NCBI GenBank assembly: GCA_023417785.1
Contig: JAEZEH010000091.1
Location: 1-22,037, forward strand
Direction of reading: 5' to 3'
Source of the DNA: Bacteroidota bacterium
GTDB lineage: Bacteria; Bacteroidota; Bacteroidia; Cytophagales; Cyclobacteriaceae
Length of the DNA: 22,037 nt
The translations under genes were made by a program, and so were the position numbers. The notes under the pieces are model-generated. The model did not search any database. It had not been told where the DNA came from and saw only the letters and a program-made list of their open reading frames with translations. The stretch's first letter is position 1; each line of letters opens with the position of its first letter. Below are positions 1 to 7,678 of the stretch, piece by piece.

Positions 1-104
1 GGTACATCTTCATTCGTCGTAACGACATCATCCTGGACCTGTGCTTTTACAATCACAGGCAAAGAAACCATCAGAAAAAGAAGGATCGGATAAAGGGTTC
101 GCAT
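1..104 (-). CDS. exported protein, N-terminal fragment (truncated by window edge)
   Basis: An ATG at 104-102 on the minus strand opens a frame that runs off the left edge after 34 codons. The first 22 residues form a classical Sec signal peptide: MRTLYP, a hydrophobic core LLFLMVSLPVIV, then KAQ as a likely signal peptidase I site. The mature part begins VQDDVVTTNEDV and is acidic. There is no lipobox cysteine, so a periplasmic or outer-membrane protein is more likely than a lipoprotein. An exact TAnnTTTG box lies about 15 nt upstream of the ATG. The family cannot be told from so short a piece. Confidence 0.7.
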   Translation of the reverse strand, partial: MRTLYPILLFLMVSLPVIVKAQVQDDVVTTNEDV

Positions 105-119
105 AACTGAGCAGACCGG

Positions 120-127
120 CAAAATTA
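120..127 (-). promoter_or_regulatory. candidate Bacteroidota -7 box (TAATTTTG)
   Basis: Read on the minus strand, 127 to 120 is TAATTTTG, an exact match to the Bacteroidota consensus TAnnTTTG. It lies 15 nt upstream of the exported-protein ATG at 104. No TTG -33 element sits at 17-23 nt spacing, so the call is weak. Confidence 0.35.
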
Positions 128-201
128 ACAGAATTCATCTATATACGACCCACATTTTAATTGTAACTCGTAGTTTAGACCCTTAATTCCGCCAAAAACG
201 A

Positions 202-1380
202 ATGCAAACGTTTTTTATCACGCTGTTTTGGACCAGTGTCGCAATCGTAGGATACACGTATTTGGGGTATGGACTGGCGATCTGGTTGTTGTCCAAAATC
301 CGAAAAAAAAATTCCCTCGTTTTTCAGCCGGATGACCAACTGCCCGAGGTAACGCTGGTCGTTGCAGCGTATAATGAAGAGAGTTTCATCCGCGAGAAAA
401 TCCAGAATTCCCTGGAACTGGATTATCCGCCATCAAGACTTCATTTTCTCTTCGTGACCGATGGCTCCACTGACCGAACCCCCGAAATTGTAAAGGAATA
501 CCCTTCGGTCGCCCTCTTTCACGAACCCGAAAGAAAAGGCAAAATTCACGCGGTGAACCGCATCATGCAAAACGTCGCTTCACCAATTACAGTTTTCTGC
601 GACGCAAATACATACCTCAACAAAGACGCTATCCGCAATCTGGTTCGGCATTATGTCGATCCGAAAGTTGGTGGAGTAGCCGGTGAGAAACGTATCTTCA
701 AAAAAGAAAACGATAATGCCTCCGGCGCCGGTGAAGGCCTGTACTGGAAATACGAATCATTTTTAAAACAAAAGGATTCGGAAGTGTACTCAGTCGTGGG
801 GGCCGCCGGCGAGTTATTCTCGATCCGGACAGAGCTTTATGAGCCGCCTCCTGCGGATATGATTATTGAAGATTTCTATTTATCGCTGCGGGTGGCGGCA
901 AAGGGCTATCGATTTGCCTATGAACCCAATGCATATGCAACGGAGACGGCGTCGGCATCGGTCGAGGAAGAATGGAAACGAAAAGTGCGAATCTCCGCCG
1001 GCGGATTTCAGGCCATGGGGCGGCTCAAATATCTCCTGGACCCTTTTCGCTATGGCATACTTTCCTTTCAGTATTTTTCACACCGGGTCCTGCGCTGGAC
1101 GTTAGCACCGCTTAGCCTGTTGTTCATACTGGTCTCAAATATCTATTTGGCTTTTTCAGGAATTATCATATATCAGACATTGTTAGTACTTCAAATGCTT
1201 TTTTATGCCGTGGCTATCGCTGGCCACATCTTAAGAAACCGGTCTGTTGGAATCAAGGGCTTTTTTGTTCCCTACTACTTTTCGGTAATGAACGCCGCCG
1301 TATACGCGGGTTTTGTTAGATTTATACAAAACAAGCAAAGTGTGGTGTGGGATAAGGCCAAAAGGGCCAGGCTTGAATGA
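202..1380 (+). CDS. glycosyltransferase family 2, membrane-bound, CESA-like
   Basis: A 392-residue inner-membrane GT2 enzyme expected to transfer a sugar from a nucleotide-sugar to a polysaccharide or lipid carrier. There is an N-terminal membrane segment (about 5-31), then a GT-A domain from about 48. The domain shows VVAAYNEESFI, the nucleotide-binding VTDGSTDRT (D87), the metal-site region FCDANTYL (D134, N136), and IIEDFYLSLR (E223-D224) as the likely catalytic-base region. A KRKVRISAGG stretch sits near 260, where QxxRW lies in processive relatives. About three membrane helices follow (300-320, 325-343, 353-373). This is the layout of hyaluronan/cellulose-synthase-like enzymes. It stands alone, with no polysaccharide genes beside it, so donor and acceptor are unknown. 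The family is secure; processivity is uncertain because the QxxRW motif is not clean. Confidence 0.88.
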   Translation: MQTFFITLFWTSVAIVGYTYLGYGLAIWLLSKIRKKNSLVFQPDDQLPEVTLVVAAYNEESFIREKIQNSLELDYPPSRLHFLFVTDGSTDRTPEIVKEYPSVALFHEPERKGKIHAVNRIMQNVASPITVFCDANTYLNKDAIRNLVRHYVDPKVGGVAGEKRIFKKENDNASGAGEGLYWKYESFLKQKDSEVYSVVGAAGELFSIRTELYEPPPADMIIEDFYLSLRVAAKGYRFAYEPNAYATETASASVEEEWKRKVRISAGGFQAMGRLKYLLDPFRYGILSFQYFSHRVLRWTLAPLSLLFILVSNIYLAFSGIIIYQTLLVLQMLFYAVAIAGHILRNRSVGIKGFFVPYYFSVMNAAVYAGFVRFIQNKQSVVWDKAKRARLE

Positions 1381-1397
1381 AGTAGGACGCGGAAGTG

Positions 1398-1427
1398 TTG
1401 ATAAATTCGCTATCTCCCCTAATTTTG
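1398..1427 (+). promoter_or_regulatory. promoter of the yebC-family gene
   Basis: TTG at 1398-1400 and TAATTTTG at 1420-1427 match the Bacteroidota TTG / TAnnTTTG promoter with a 19-nt spacer. The -7 box ends 18 nt before the ATG at 1446. It is the best-matching promoter in the window, and it implies the gene is transcribed apart from the upstream glycosyltransferase. Confidence 0.6.
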
Positions 1428-1445
1428 CACGCTTAATATTTTGCT

Positions 1446-2153
1446 ATGGGTCGCATTTTCGAAAAAAGGAAACACAAAATGTTCGCGCGCTTTGACCGGA
1501 TGGCCAAAGCCTTCACACGAATCGGAAAAGAAATTTCAATTGCTGTAAGGCAGGCGGGCCCGCATCCTGAAAACAATCCCAAACTTCGTCTTGCGATTCA
1601 GAATGCCAAAGGGGTGAATATGCCTAAAGACCGTGTGGACGCTGCCATACGACGGGCTTCCTCCAAAGAAGAAAAAGATTATCAGGAAGTAACATACGAA
1701 GGCTACGGACCCCATGGTGTGCCCATGATCGTGGAGTGCGCAACGGATAACCCCACCCGAACAGTAGCCAATATTCGTGTTCATTTTTCGAAAAATGGTG
1801 GAAGCATGGGGAACTCCGGTTCCGTCGCGTTCCTTTTCGAACGCCGCGGTGTTTTCAAGTTTGATCCGGGTGTCTTGAACCTTGATGAAATCGAACTCGA
1901 TCTTATTGATGCCGGCGCCGAAGACATCGACCGTAGCGAAGAGGAAATTGTACTGCACACCAAGTTTACGGAGTTTGGGACGATGCAGAAATTTCTCGAA
2001 TTGAAAAATCTGGAAGCGAAGAGTTCGGAAATCCATTACGTTCCTACCACAACGAAGGAACTACCCGACGAACATCAGGATGAAATATTCAAATTGATTG
2101 AAGTACTGGAAGGTGACGACGACGTTCAGAACGTGTACCACAACCTGGCCTAA
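1446..2153 (+). CDS. YebC/PmpR/TACO1 family protein
   Basis: A 235-residue cytoplasmic protein of the YebC family. The family was long described as DNA-binding regulators; more recent work links bacterial YebC and mitochondrial TACO1 to ribosome-associated help in translating difficult, proline-rich stretches. Family landmarks are the basic start MGRIFEKRKHKMFARFDRMA, KAFTRIGKEI, the NPKLRLAIQNAKGVNMPKD segment, EGYGPHGVPMIVE, DNPTRTVANIR, and the FSKNGGSMGNSGSVAFLF block. The length is normal for the family. A well-formed promoter lies just upstream. The stop codon (2151-2153) overlaps the stop of the convergent minus-strand gene. The bacteroidal start GRIFEKRK differs from the E. coli start, which fits the phylum. 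Confidence 0.95.
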   Translation: MGRIFEKRKHKMFARFDRMAKAFTRIGKEISIAVRQAGPHPENNPKLRLAIQNAKGVNMPKDRVDAAIRRASSKEEKDYQEVTYEGYGPHGVPMIVECATDNPTRTVANIRVHFSKNGGSMGNSGSVAFLFERRGVFKFDPGVLNLDEIELDLIDAGAEDIDRSEEEIVLHTKFTEFGTMQKFLELKNLEAKSSEIHYVPTTTKELPDEHQDEIFKLIEVLEGDDDVQNVYHNLA

Positions 2154-4135
2154 TTTGCCTGCAGCTTTTTAATTTTTTCGTCGTTTCGTACGGTCATCCG
2201 ATCCTCGATAATGCGGTTATTGTATTGCTGCACAACCGCTTTGATCACGCGTTCCATCGCAGCTACCGTGTCGGGCAACTCCCCGATCAGATTTTTCTCA
2301 TGGAGTGTATCGCTCTTGAACCTGAATAGACCCGTACTCCTTATTCCATCGAATCGCAGCATGAAATCGCCGAGAAATAACTGATAGTTGTTATCCTTGA
2401 AGTTGAATGCCATGCCTCCTCCTTCAGACAACAGATTCTGGCCAAAAGCCACAAATGGTTCATCGTAGTGCAAATAGGCCAATACCGACGGCATGATGTC
2501 GGCCTGCTGCGCTATCTTATCCACCTTCCCATCGAAATCTCCCTGCGGGCTGAAGAATATAATCGGCACGCTGTAAAATCCTGAGGCCGTACGGCTTTCC
2601 GGAAACTCGATTTCCGAGGAAGTATGATCTGCAGTAATGACAAATACAGTGTTTTCGTACCACGGCATTCGGGAAACACGATCAAAGAATTTTTTCAGAC
2701 TATAGTCTGTGTATTCAATGCATTTATGAATAACAAGAGGCCCGCCCTTGAAATCATCCTCATACTCCAAAGGAATCTTGAATGGGTGGTGAGAGGACAC
2801 CGAAAAAAAACTGGAGAAAAAAGGTTGCCGGAACGTATTTAGTTTCGTGGCATAAAAGTCGAGGAACTTTTCGTCCCAGATTCCCCAGAGACCGTCGAAA
2901 TCACTATCGTTGTCGTACTCATCCATGCCATAATACTCGTGAACGCCGGCGATGTTCATAAACGCCTGAAAGCCCATCGAACCGTTCGGCGCTCCATGAA
3001 AAAAAGAAGTATGGTAGCCCTTGCGTTTCAGCAATGAAGCCAGGCTATTTATAGTATTATCCGAGTAAGGCGAAAGGAAATAGGGTGTCCCCATACTCGG
3101 AATACTGGCTACGACAGAAGGCAGGCCGTCGATGGATTTCCGGCCGTTGGCAAAAGAGTACTCGAACGTAAGGCCAGATCCAATCAGCGAATCAAGGAAG
3201 GGTGTGTAACCTTTATATTCGCCATTATATTTGTCGCGATTCAACGCACCAACAAATTCACGGGAAAAACTCTCCAGAATAATGACGACCACATTCTTTG
3301 CCTGAAACGGCGTAGTGTCTGATGGCACGTGTACCGGCGTGTAAATTCGTTCAACTTCCTCAGGAGAAAAATAGTCTTTCTTGCGGACTTGTGTTTTTCC
3401 AACGGTACGTATAACTGCAAACGGCGTATTCAAGACGATACTAATGTGTTTAGGGTCGCTCACATATTCACCGGCATTGCTGAGTGTTATGGGTCTGGTA
3501 CTGTGCCTGAATCCCCCTCTCACTCCGCCCATTATAAGGTAAGCGATCAATGGAATAGCAATCAATCCACCGATGTAGAAGATCTTTTTATTCCTCACCT
3601 GCGGCCCCTCGTACCGCAGCAGGTTGAAGAGATACACCATCACGATCATCAACCCGATCCAGAAAAGGACAGCATACCAGTAGTCGATAAAGAATTTCAT
3701 CCACAGTCCACCCATGTTGGTTTCATTTTGAAATTGCGCAAACACCTCAGCAGTGGTTCGCCGCAACGTGAACCTGTAGTAGACAAAGTCTGAAACGTTC
3801 GCGGCCAGTGCGAATCCGTTCGTAATGAAAAAAAGGTACTTGAGAGCGGTCCGATAGGATTGTCCAAATCGAGCCCTTAACGGAAGAATCATCAGCAGGA
3901 TATATAAGCTGTTGACATAAAGCACGCTGGAAAGGTCGAAAACCAGCCCTCCACTTAAAAGTCTCAGCATTTCCCTTGCAGTAATGCCGGAAAAGAAATC
4001 CTTGTTAAAAAAATAGAAGCCGAGCCGACACATGGAGAACAGAGCCATCATGAGCAAAAGCCTCAGCATCAACACCACGTAAATGTTTGATCGCCATTCC
4101 ATTCCCTCATGAAACCTGTAATGAATCTTGCTCAT
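2150..4135 (-). CDS. LTA synthase-like sulfatase-fold membrane transferase
   Basis: A 661-residue inner-membrane enzyme of the alkaline-phosphatase/sulfatase superfamily, LtaS/MdoB/OpgB-like group. About five N-terminal membrane helices (roughly 17-38, 55-82, 97-118, 150-172, 185-203) anchor a periplasmic catalytic domain from about 278. Visible motifs are NVVVIILESFS (E288, metal ligand), GYTPFLDSL with T311 as the expected nucleophile, NGRKSIDGLPS, the DGLWGIWDEKF region, FFSVSSHHPF and FVITADHTS (D503-H504). The family moves phosphoglycerol or related groups from phospholipid to an acceptor. A Gram-negative cell has no lipoteichoic acid, so the acceptor may be a glycan or lipid A; this is inference. 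I chose ATG 4135 because the in-frame extension to 4237 is not hydrophobic or family-like and would overlap the divergent gene. Confidence 0.88.
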   Translation of the reverse strand: MSKIHYRFHEGMEWRSNIYVVLMLRLLLMMALFSMCRLGFYFFNKDFFSGITAREMLRLLSGGLVFDLSSVLYVNSLYILLMILPLRARFGQSYRTALKYLFFITNGFALAANVSDFVYYRFTLRRTTAEVFAQFQNETNMGGLWMKFFIDYWYAVLFWIGLMIVMVYLFNLLRYEGPQVRNKKIFYIGGLIAIPLIAYLIMGGVRGGFRHSTRPITLSNAGEYVSDPKHISIVLNTPFAVIRTVGKTQVRKKDYFSPEEVERIYTPVHVPSDTTPFQAKNVVVIILESFSREFVGALNRDKYNGEYKGYTPFLDSLIGSGLTFEYSFANGRKSIDGLPSVVASIPSMGTPYFLSPYSDNTINSLASLLKRKGYHTSFFHGAPNGSMGFQAFMNIAGVHEYYGMDEYDNDSDFDGLWGIWDEKFLDFYATKLNTFRQPFFSSFFSVSSHHPFKIPLEYEDDFKGGPLVIHKCIEYTDYSLKKFFDRVSRMPWYENTVFVITADHTSSEIEFPESRTASGFYSVPIIFFSPQGDFDGKVDKIAQQADIMPSVLAYLHYDEPFVAFGQNLLSEGGGMAFNFKDNNYQLFLGDFMLRFDGIRSTGLFRFKSDTLHEKNLIGELPDTVAAMERVIKAVVQQYNNRIIEDRMTVRNDEKIKKLQAN

Positions 4136-4276
4136 CTTGTTTTTCCGGTGCGAAATAAGACAAAAATTCAAAGTTTCTAAGTGCTTTTGGGCGCCTGTTA
4201 CAGCGGCTGGCGGCAGTAAATGCAGCGACTTGGGCACATTTTGGTTAATTTGAAGGACTTTTTTTCCTTAAATCAT

Positions 4277-5155
4277 ATGTTAAGGTCGCTTTTTTGTCTG
4301 GTTCTGATTTCAGTATGGGGGTTAAGCTATGCCCAGCAACACTCTGTGGGGTTTGGCGTCCATTCCGGATTTACGATACCCGTGACCCTCGACAAGGGTA
4401 TGGATCGCGATCCGCGTTACGATCCGCGCTACTCCTTGAAAGCTGCTCCGATTGGTGTAACCATCATGAAGGATTACGAAAGATTTGGCTTCGTGCTTAG
4501 TCCCGGTCTGGTTACGATAGGCCAGGACTACGATGTGGTCAGCACGGAAGGCGGGCATTATGGCCGCAGGAATATCAACATGAAATATTTCATGCTTCCG
4601 GCAGCGTTCAAATTACATCTCATTGATCTCGATTTCTTCAGGGTTAGTGCGCTGGCATCGGTAAGTGGAGCCTGGCTTTTTGACGCCGACGACCGGATCT
4701 CCCACACTGACACGAAGTTAAACTTCCCGATGGAGACGTATCCTTCGCTCCCGGAGGGTTATGTGGTGGAGTATGACGGCGTCCTTGTTCCGGTTATCCG
4801 TAATCAGATAAACGCCCAAAAAGAAAACTTCAACAGCGTTCAGGTCTTTGCGGGTGTCGGACTGCGTTTTGATTGGGACGTAAACAATCATTGGCGCGTC
4901 TCATTTGATACACGTGTACATTATGGCTTCCTGGATTCCCGAACCAGGACGTACCTGCAGGAAATAGAAAGCTTTGAACGGATTTACGATCAAAGCGGCA
5001 ATCGGAATGAGATTTTCGCGCACGTAAGCTTTGGTATTGCGCGCTATATCGATTTCGATAAGAACGACCGCGACCGTGAAAAAAATCTTAAGGGATCAAA
5101 GAAAAAGTATTCACCGCAAACGCCATCGCGAAAGAGAGTCAAACCCCGCGGTTAA
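4277..5155 (+). CDS. PorT-like outer-membrane beta-barrel protein with basic tail
   Basis: A 292-residue exported protein. ATG 4277 is preferred because it begins directly with a signal peptide (MLRSLFCLVLISVW, cleavage near SYAQ); the in-frame extension back to 4220 would put 19 polar residues before it. The mature chain alternates short amphipathic strands and loops (HSVGFGVHSGFTIPV, RFGFVLSPGLVTIG, KYFMLPAAFKLHL, VQVFAGVGLRFDW, WRVSFDTRVHYGF, IFAHVSFGIARYIDF), as in small PorT/OprF-type barrels. After the last strand at about 260 comes a 32-residue tail with 13 Lys/Arg, which is unusual because barrels normally end at or near the last strand. Residues 44-52 contain a DPRYDPRY repeat. It is divergent from the LTA-synthase-like gene. 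The function is unknown; the PorT resemblance is a fold-level judgement. Confidence 0.75.
   Translation: MLRSLFCLVLISVWGLSYAQQHSVGFGVHSGFTIPVTLDKGMDRDPRYDPRYSLKAAPIGVTIMKDYERFGFVLSPGLVTIGQDYDVVSTEGGHYGRRNINMKYFMLPAAFKLHLIDLDFFRVSALASVSGAWLFDADDRISHTDTKLNFPMETYPSLPEGYVVEYDGVLVPVIRNQINAQKENFNSVQVFAGVGLRFDWDVNNHWRVSFDTRVHYGFLDSRTRTYLQEIESFERIYDQSGNRNEIFAHVSFGIARYIDFDKNDRDREKNLKGSKKKYSPQTPSRKRVKPRG
4409..4432 (+). repeat. 12-bp tandem duplication inside the barrel gene
   Basis: GATCCGCGTTAC (4409-4420) is followed directly by GATCCGCGCTAC (4421-4432), one mismatch. It encodes the doubled DPRY motif in an early loop of the barrel. It keeps the frame and is probably a small slippage duplication. 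Confidence 0.7.
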
Positions 5156-5204
5156 AACAATGTTCCTGTCTAATCAATGATGTTTGAATAGCAGCAGGAT
5201 TGTT
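5156..5204. repeat. inverted repeat between convergent genes
   Basis: AACAAT (5156-5161) pairs with ATTGTT (5199-5204), and CCTG (5165-5168) with CAGG (5195-5198), with a GTT bulge and a 26-nt loop. It fills the 47-nt gap between two converging genes. A role as a weak two-way terminator or 3' end structure is possible, but there is no T tract. Confidence 0.35.
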
Positions 5205-6390
5205 ACATATCCCCCTTGCCGCCCTTGTCTTTGGTTCGTCGAGTACCGCCATACAGTTCGTATTCCAGTAAACGACAATCGATTTTCGCGTTGAAAAATT
5301 CGATTCGGCGATTAGCCTTCAGTCCGATCTTTTTCGCCAGTTCCAGATTCCCGGTAAAAATATATCCGGCATATCCCTGACAACGTTTTTTCATAAAATC
5401 ACCGATACGTTCATACGTGGTCTCAAGAGCCTGGAGTTCGCCGAGACGTTCGCCGTATTCGGGGTTAAAAAAAACCACGCCCGGCGAATCAGGAACCATT
5501 GTTTGTTCAAAGTCTCCGGTGCCAAAATCAATCAGGTGTTCGACCCCCGCTATCCCGGCGTTAACTTTTGAAATTTCGACGGCATCCGGATTGATGTCTG
5601 TTGCAATTATTTTTAGTCCGGGCACATCCGTAATCTGCTCACGGACTCTTCGTAGTTCACGTTTATATAGCTGATCATCATAGCCCTTGACGTGCATAAA
5701 GGCAAAGTTCTCGCGGAACAGTCCGGGAACCCGGTTGGTGGCCAGAAGCGCCGCCTCGATCGCCAGGGTTGATGATCCACACATCGGGTTTACAAAGGCT
5801 GACTTACGATCCCAACGCGTGGCCATGATTGTAGCCGCTGCCAGGGCCTCGAGCATGGGCGCCTTGCCGGGGATCTTGCGGTAGCCGTGTTTGGCGAGCG
5901 TTTCTCCGGACGTATCGATGAATATTTCCGCATCCGAGTCCTTCCAGTAAAGGTGAACCACCGCGCCATCCATCGCCGGGCCTGTGTCCGGACGCCTTCC
6001 CGTTACTTCACGCATCCGATCCACGATCGCGTCTTTCACTTTGACGTTGGCGAACATCGTGTTCTTGATGGTGGGATGCATTACGTTGTTTGTAATCGAC
6101 AGATAACCATCATCGGCAACATACTCCTCCCACGGCAGGGCGCGCAAGGTGGAATACAGCTCATCCGGATTATCAACCTTGAATGCATGAATCGAATAGT
6201 GAACCTGGCTGGCGCATCGGAGGCTTAGATTCAGGCGGACACAATCTTCCATGGTGCCGTGGAGTTCGAGGCCGGTGCTGAACGTTCGAACCGGGCTGAA
6301 ACCAAGATCCTGCACCTCTCGTTCGAGATACGGAGCGAGTCTTTTATTGCAGGTTACAATAATCCGGCTGGGGGTAGTGAATGGATTCAT
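5203..6390 (-). CDS. THUMP-domain class I SAM-dependent RNA methyltransferase (RlmL-N/YpsC-like)
   Basis: A 395-residue cytoplasmic enzyme of the RlmL N-terminal/YpsC group, expected to methylate N2 of a guanine in 23S rRNA (m2G2445-type in E. coli RlmL). A THUMP RNA-binding region covers about 45-160. The UPF0020 methyltransferase domain follows, with the substrate-side segment LAKHGYRK and KAPMLEALAAA, SAM motif I at VNPMCGSSTLAIEAA (200-214), motif II at ATDINPDAV (263-271) and motif IV at NPEYGERLG (309-317). Most relatives have NPPYG at motif IV, so the second proline is replaced by glutamate here. The chain ends in a short Lys/Arg/Gly-rich tail. It starts 15 nt after the birA stop and is probably co-transcribed with it. 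The family is sure; the exact modified base is by analogy. Confidence 0.88.
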   Translation of the reverse strand: MNPFTTPSRIIVTCNKRLAPYLEREVQDLGFSPVRTFSTGLELHGTMEDCVRLNLSLRCASQVHYSIHAFKVDNPDELYSTLRALPWEEYVADDGYLSITNNVMHPTIKNTMFANVKVKDAIVDRMREVTGRRPDTGPAMDGAVVHLYWKDSDAEIFIDTSGETLAKHGYRKIPGKAPMLEALAAATIMATRWDRKSAFVNPMCGSSTLAIEAALLATNRVPGLFRENFAFMHVKGYDDQLYKRELRRVREQITDVPGLKIIATDINPDAVEISKVNAGIAGVEHLIDFGTGDFEQTMVPDSPGVVFFNPEYGERLGELQALETTYERIGDFMKKRCQGYAGYIFTGNLELAKKIGLKANRRIEFFNAKIDCRLLEYELYGGTRRTKDKGGKGDM

Positions 6391-6405
6391 CGGCAGCGAA
6401 ACTAA

Positions 6406-7185
6406 TTAATCTGACCAGGATTCAGGCAGTCCCGTGTAACGGATTTCCTTGATATCGAAAGATCGCGGACCTGAAGCTGTTTCGATTAAAAGTCGTCCGA
6501 TCTCGTCAATGCCACGGATAGTTCCCTCGAACTCATGGTTGCCCGAAGTAAACCGATGCTGCTGATCTTTCAGGTATAACGAATCAAGGTACTGGTCGCG
6601 AAGCTGTTTCAGTTTGCCTTCCCGTAGTTGCAGATAGCGCTGCTCAATACAGGATAGCAACCTGGTTAGCAGAGAGGACAGATCGTAGTTCTGGCCTGTG
6701 ACAAGGGCAAGCGAGGTGGCTGTGGGAATGGAAAAAAACAACTGGTTCACATTGAGACCTATGCCAATCACGGAACCGGATAATTTCTGGCCAAGTATTT
6801 GATTCTCAATGAGCACGCCGCAGATCTTCAGGTCATCCATCAGAATATCATTCGGCCACTTGATTTGAACTTTTATACCGGTTTCTGCGGTTAACAAGTC
6901 GCGAATGCCCAGCGAAACGATGATGGTCAGATAGAACTGTTGAACAGCCGGGAGGAACGTTGGCTTTAATAAAAAGGAAAACGTGAGGTTTTTGCCCGCC
7001 TGAGCCTCCCAGGAATTGCCGCGTTGACCGCGTCCCGCTGTCTGATGTGCGGTAATAACCAGGGAACCCTCCCCAAGATCCTTCTGCTGACAAAGGAGCA
7101 GTAAATGATCGTTTGTTGAATGGCATTCCGGCATAAAAATCAGATTCTTACCAAGGAAAACCGTTGTGGCAGGGATTTTATACAA
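6406..7185 (-). CDS. birA: biotin--[acetyl-CoA-carboxylase] ligase, monofunctional
   Basis: BirA makes biotinyl-5'-AMP and transfers biotin to the carrier lysine of acetyl-CoA carboxylase, needed for fatty-acid synthesis. The 259-residue protein lacks the N-terminal helix-turn-helix of E. coli BirA, so it is a group I enzyme without repressor function. Visible motifs are the biotin site ECHSTND (20-26), TAGRGQRGNSWEA (49-61), the catalytic KWPNDIL (109-115), KICGVLIE (120-127) and GIGLNVN (141-147), with a small C-terminal beta domain from about 205. The start is a TTG at 7185: the residues after it, YKIPATTVFLGKN, are conserved-looking in relatives as I remember them, while the next ATG (7134) would remove them. 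It is divergent from rsfS and heads an operon with the methyltransferase gene. Confidence 0.93.
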   Translation of the reverse strand: MYKIPATTVFLGKNLIFMPECHSTNDHLLLLCQQKDLGEGSLVITAHQTAGRGQRGNSWEAQAGKNLTFSFLLKPTFLPAVQQFYLTIIVSLGIRDLLTAETGIKVQIKWPNDILMDDLKICGVLIENQILGQKLSGSVIGIGLNVNQLFFSIPTATSLALVTGQNYDLSSLLTRLLSCIEQRYLQLREGKLKQLRDQYLDSLYLKDQQHRFTSGNHEFEGTIRGIDEIGRLLIETASGPRSFDIKEIRYTGLPESWSD

Positions 7186-7196
7186 GGTATTTTGCT

Positions 7197-7204
7197 TAGT
7201 TTTG
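7197..7204 (+). promoter_or_regulatory. candidate -7 box (TAGTTTTG) for rsfS
   Basis: TAGTTTTG matches TAnnTTTG exactly and lies 29 nt before the rsfS ATG in a 48-nt divergent gap. No TTG stands at proper -33 spacing, so promoter strength cannot be judged. Confidence 0.35.
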
Positions 7205-7233
7205 AGGTTTATATAAAAAAACGAAGATAGTTA

Positions 7234-7611
7234 ATGGCAAAAAAACGGCAGGGTGCCACTTCAGAAAAGTTAAGTGATGTAATTGTAAAAGGCATGCAGG
7301 AGAAAAAGGCAACGGATATCGTTGTCATGGATCTGAGAAAAGTAAAAAATGCCGTCGCCGATTTCTTCGTTTTGTGTTCCGGTAACTCAGACAAACAGCT
7401 TGATGCCATTGCTGATTCCATCGATGCCGAAGTTTACAAGGAATTAAACGAAAATCCCTGGCATATTGAGGGTAAAAGCAATAAAGAATGGATGCTTCTC
7501 GACTATATCGATGTAGTGGCCCACGTGTTTAGAAAAGATCGTAGAGAATTTTATGCATTGGAAAAGCTTTGGGGTGACGCTGACATCGTCGAAATCGACA
7601 GCCAGAACTAA
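7234..7611 (+). CDS. rsfS: ribosome silencing factor RsfS
   Basis: A 125-residue protein of the RsfS/Iojap/C7orf30 family. RsfS binds ribosomal protein L14 (uL14) on the large subunit and blocks joining with the small subunit, saving energy in poor conditions; relatives also assist large-subunit assembly. Landmarks are KATDIVVMDLRKV, the VADFFVLCSGNSDKQLDAI segment, HIEGKSNKEWMLLDYIDVVAHVF and the closing REFYALEKLWGDA. The length is typical. It is divergent from birA and lies 67 nt upstream of ftsH on the same strand. A small hairpin with a UCCG loop follows the stop codon directly. Confidence 0.95.
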   Translation: MAKKRQGATSEKLSDVIVKGMQEKKATDIVVMDLRKVKNAVADFFVLCSGNSDKQLDAIADSIDAEVYKELNENPWHIEGKSNKEWMLLDYIDVVAHVFRKDRREFYALEKLWGDADIVEIDSQN

Positions 7612-7612
7612 A

Positions 7613-7628
7613 AACGTCTCCGGACGTT
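7613..7628 (+). other. small hairpin with UNCG-type loop after rsfS
   Basis: AACGTC (7613-7618) and GACGTT (7623-7628) pair fully around TCCG. In RNA this gives C(UCCG)G, a member of the very stable UNCG tetraloop class. It begins 2 nt after the rsfS stop. There is no T run, so it is more likely a 3' end stabiliser or attenuator than a full terminator. Confidence 0.5.
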
Positions 7629-7678
7629 ATTGAATTAAGATTTTGAGTAAACGACTTTATTATTGACTTTAGATAGAA

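Noticed and set aside
171..178. TAGTTTAG near the glycosyltransferase start as a -7 box
   Set aside because: One mismatch in the core and the only TTG is 7 nt away, far from the needed spacing.
1536..2036. 166-codon open frame antisense to the yebC-family gene
   Set aside because: Shadow of a conserved gene; its composition is unlike a real protein and it has no recognised motif.
4136..4237. N-terminal extension of the LTA-synthase-like protein
   Set aside because: It would overlap the longest reading of the divergent barrel gene and shows no signal or family sequence; ATG 4135 begins close to the first membrane helix.
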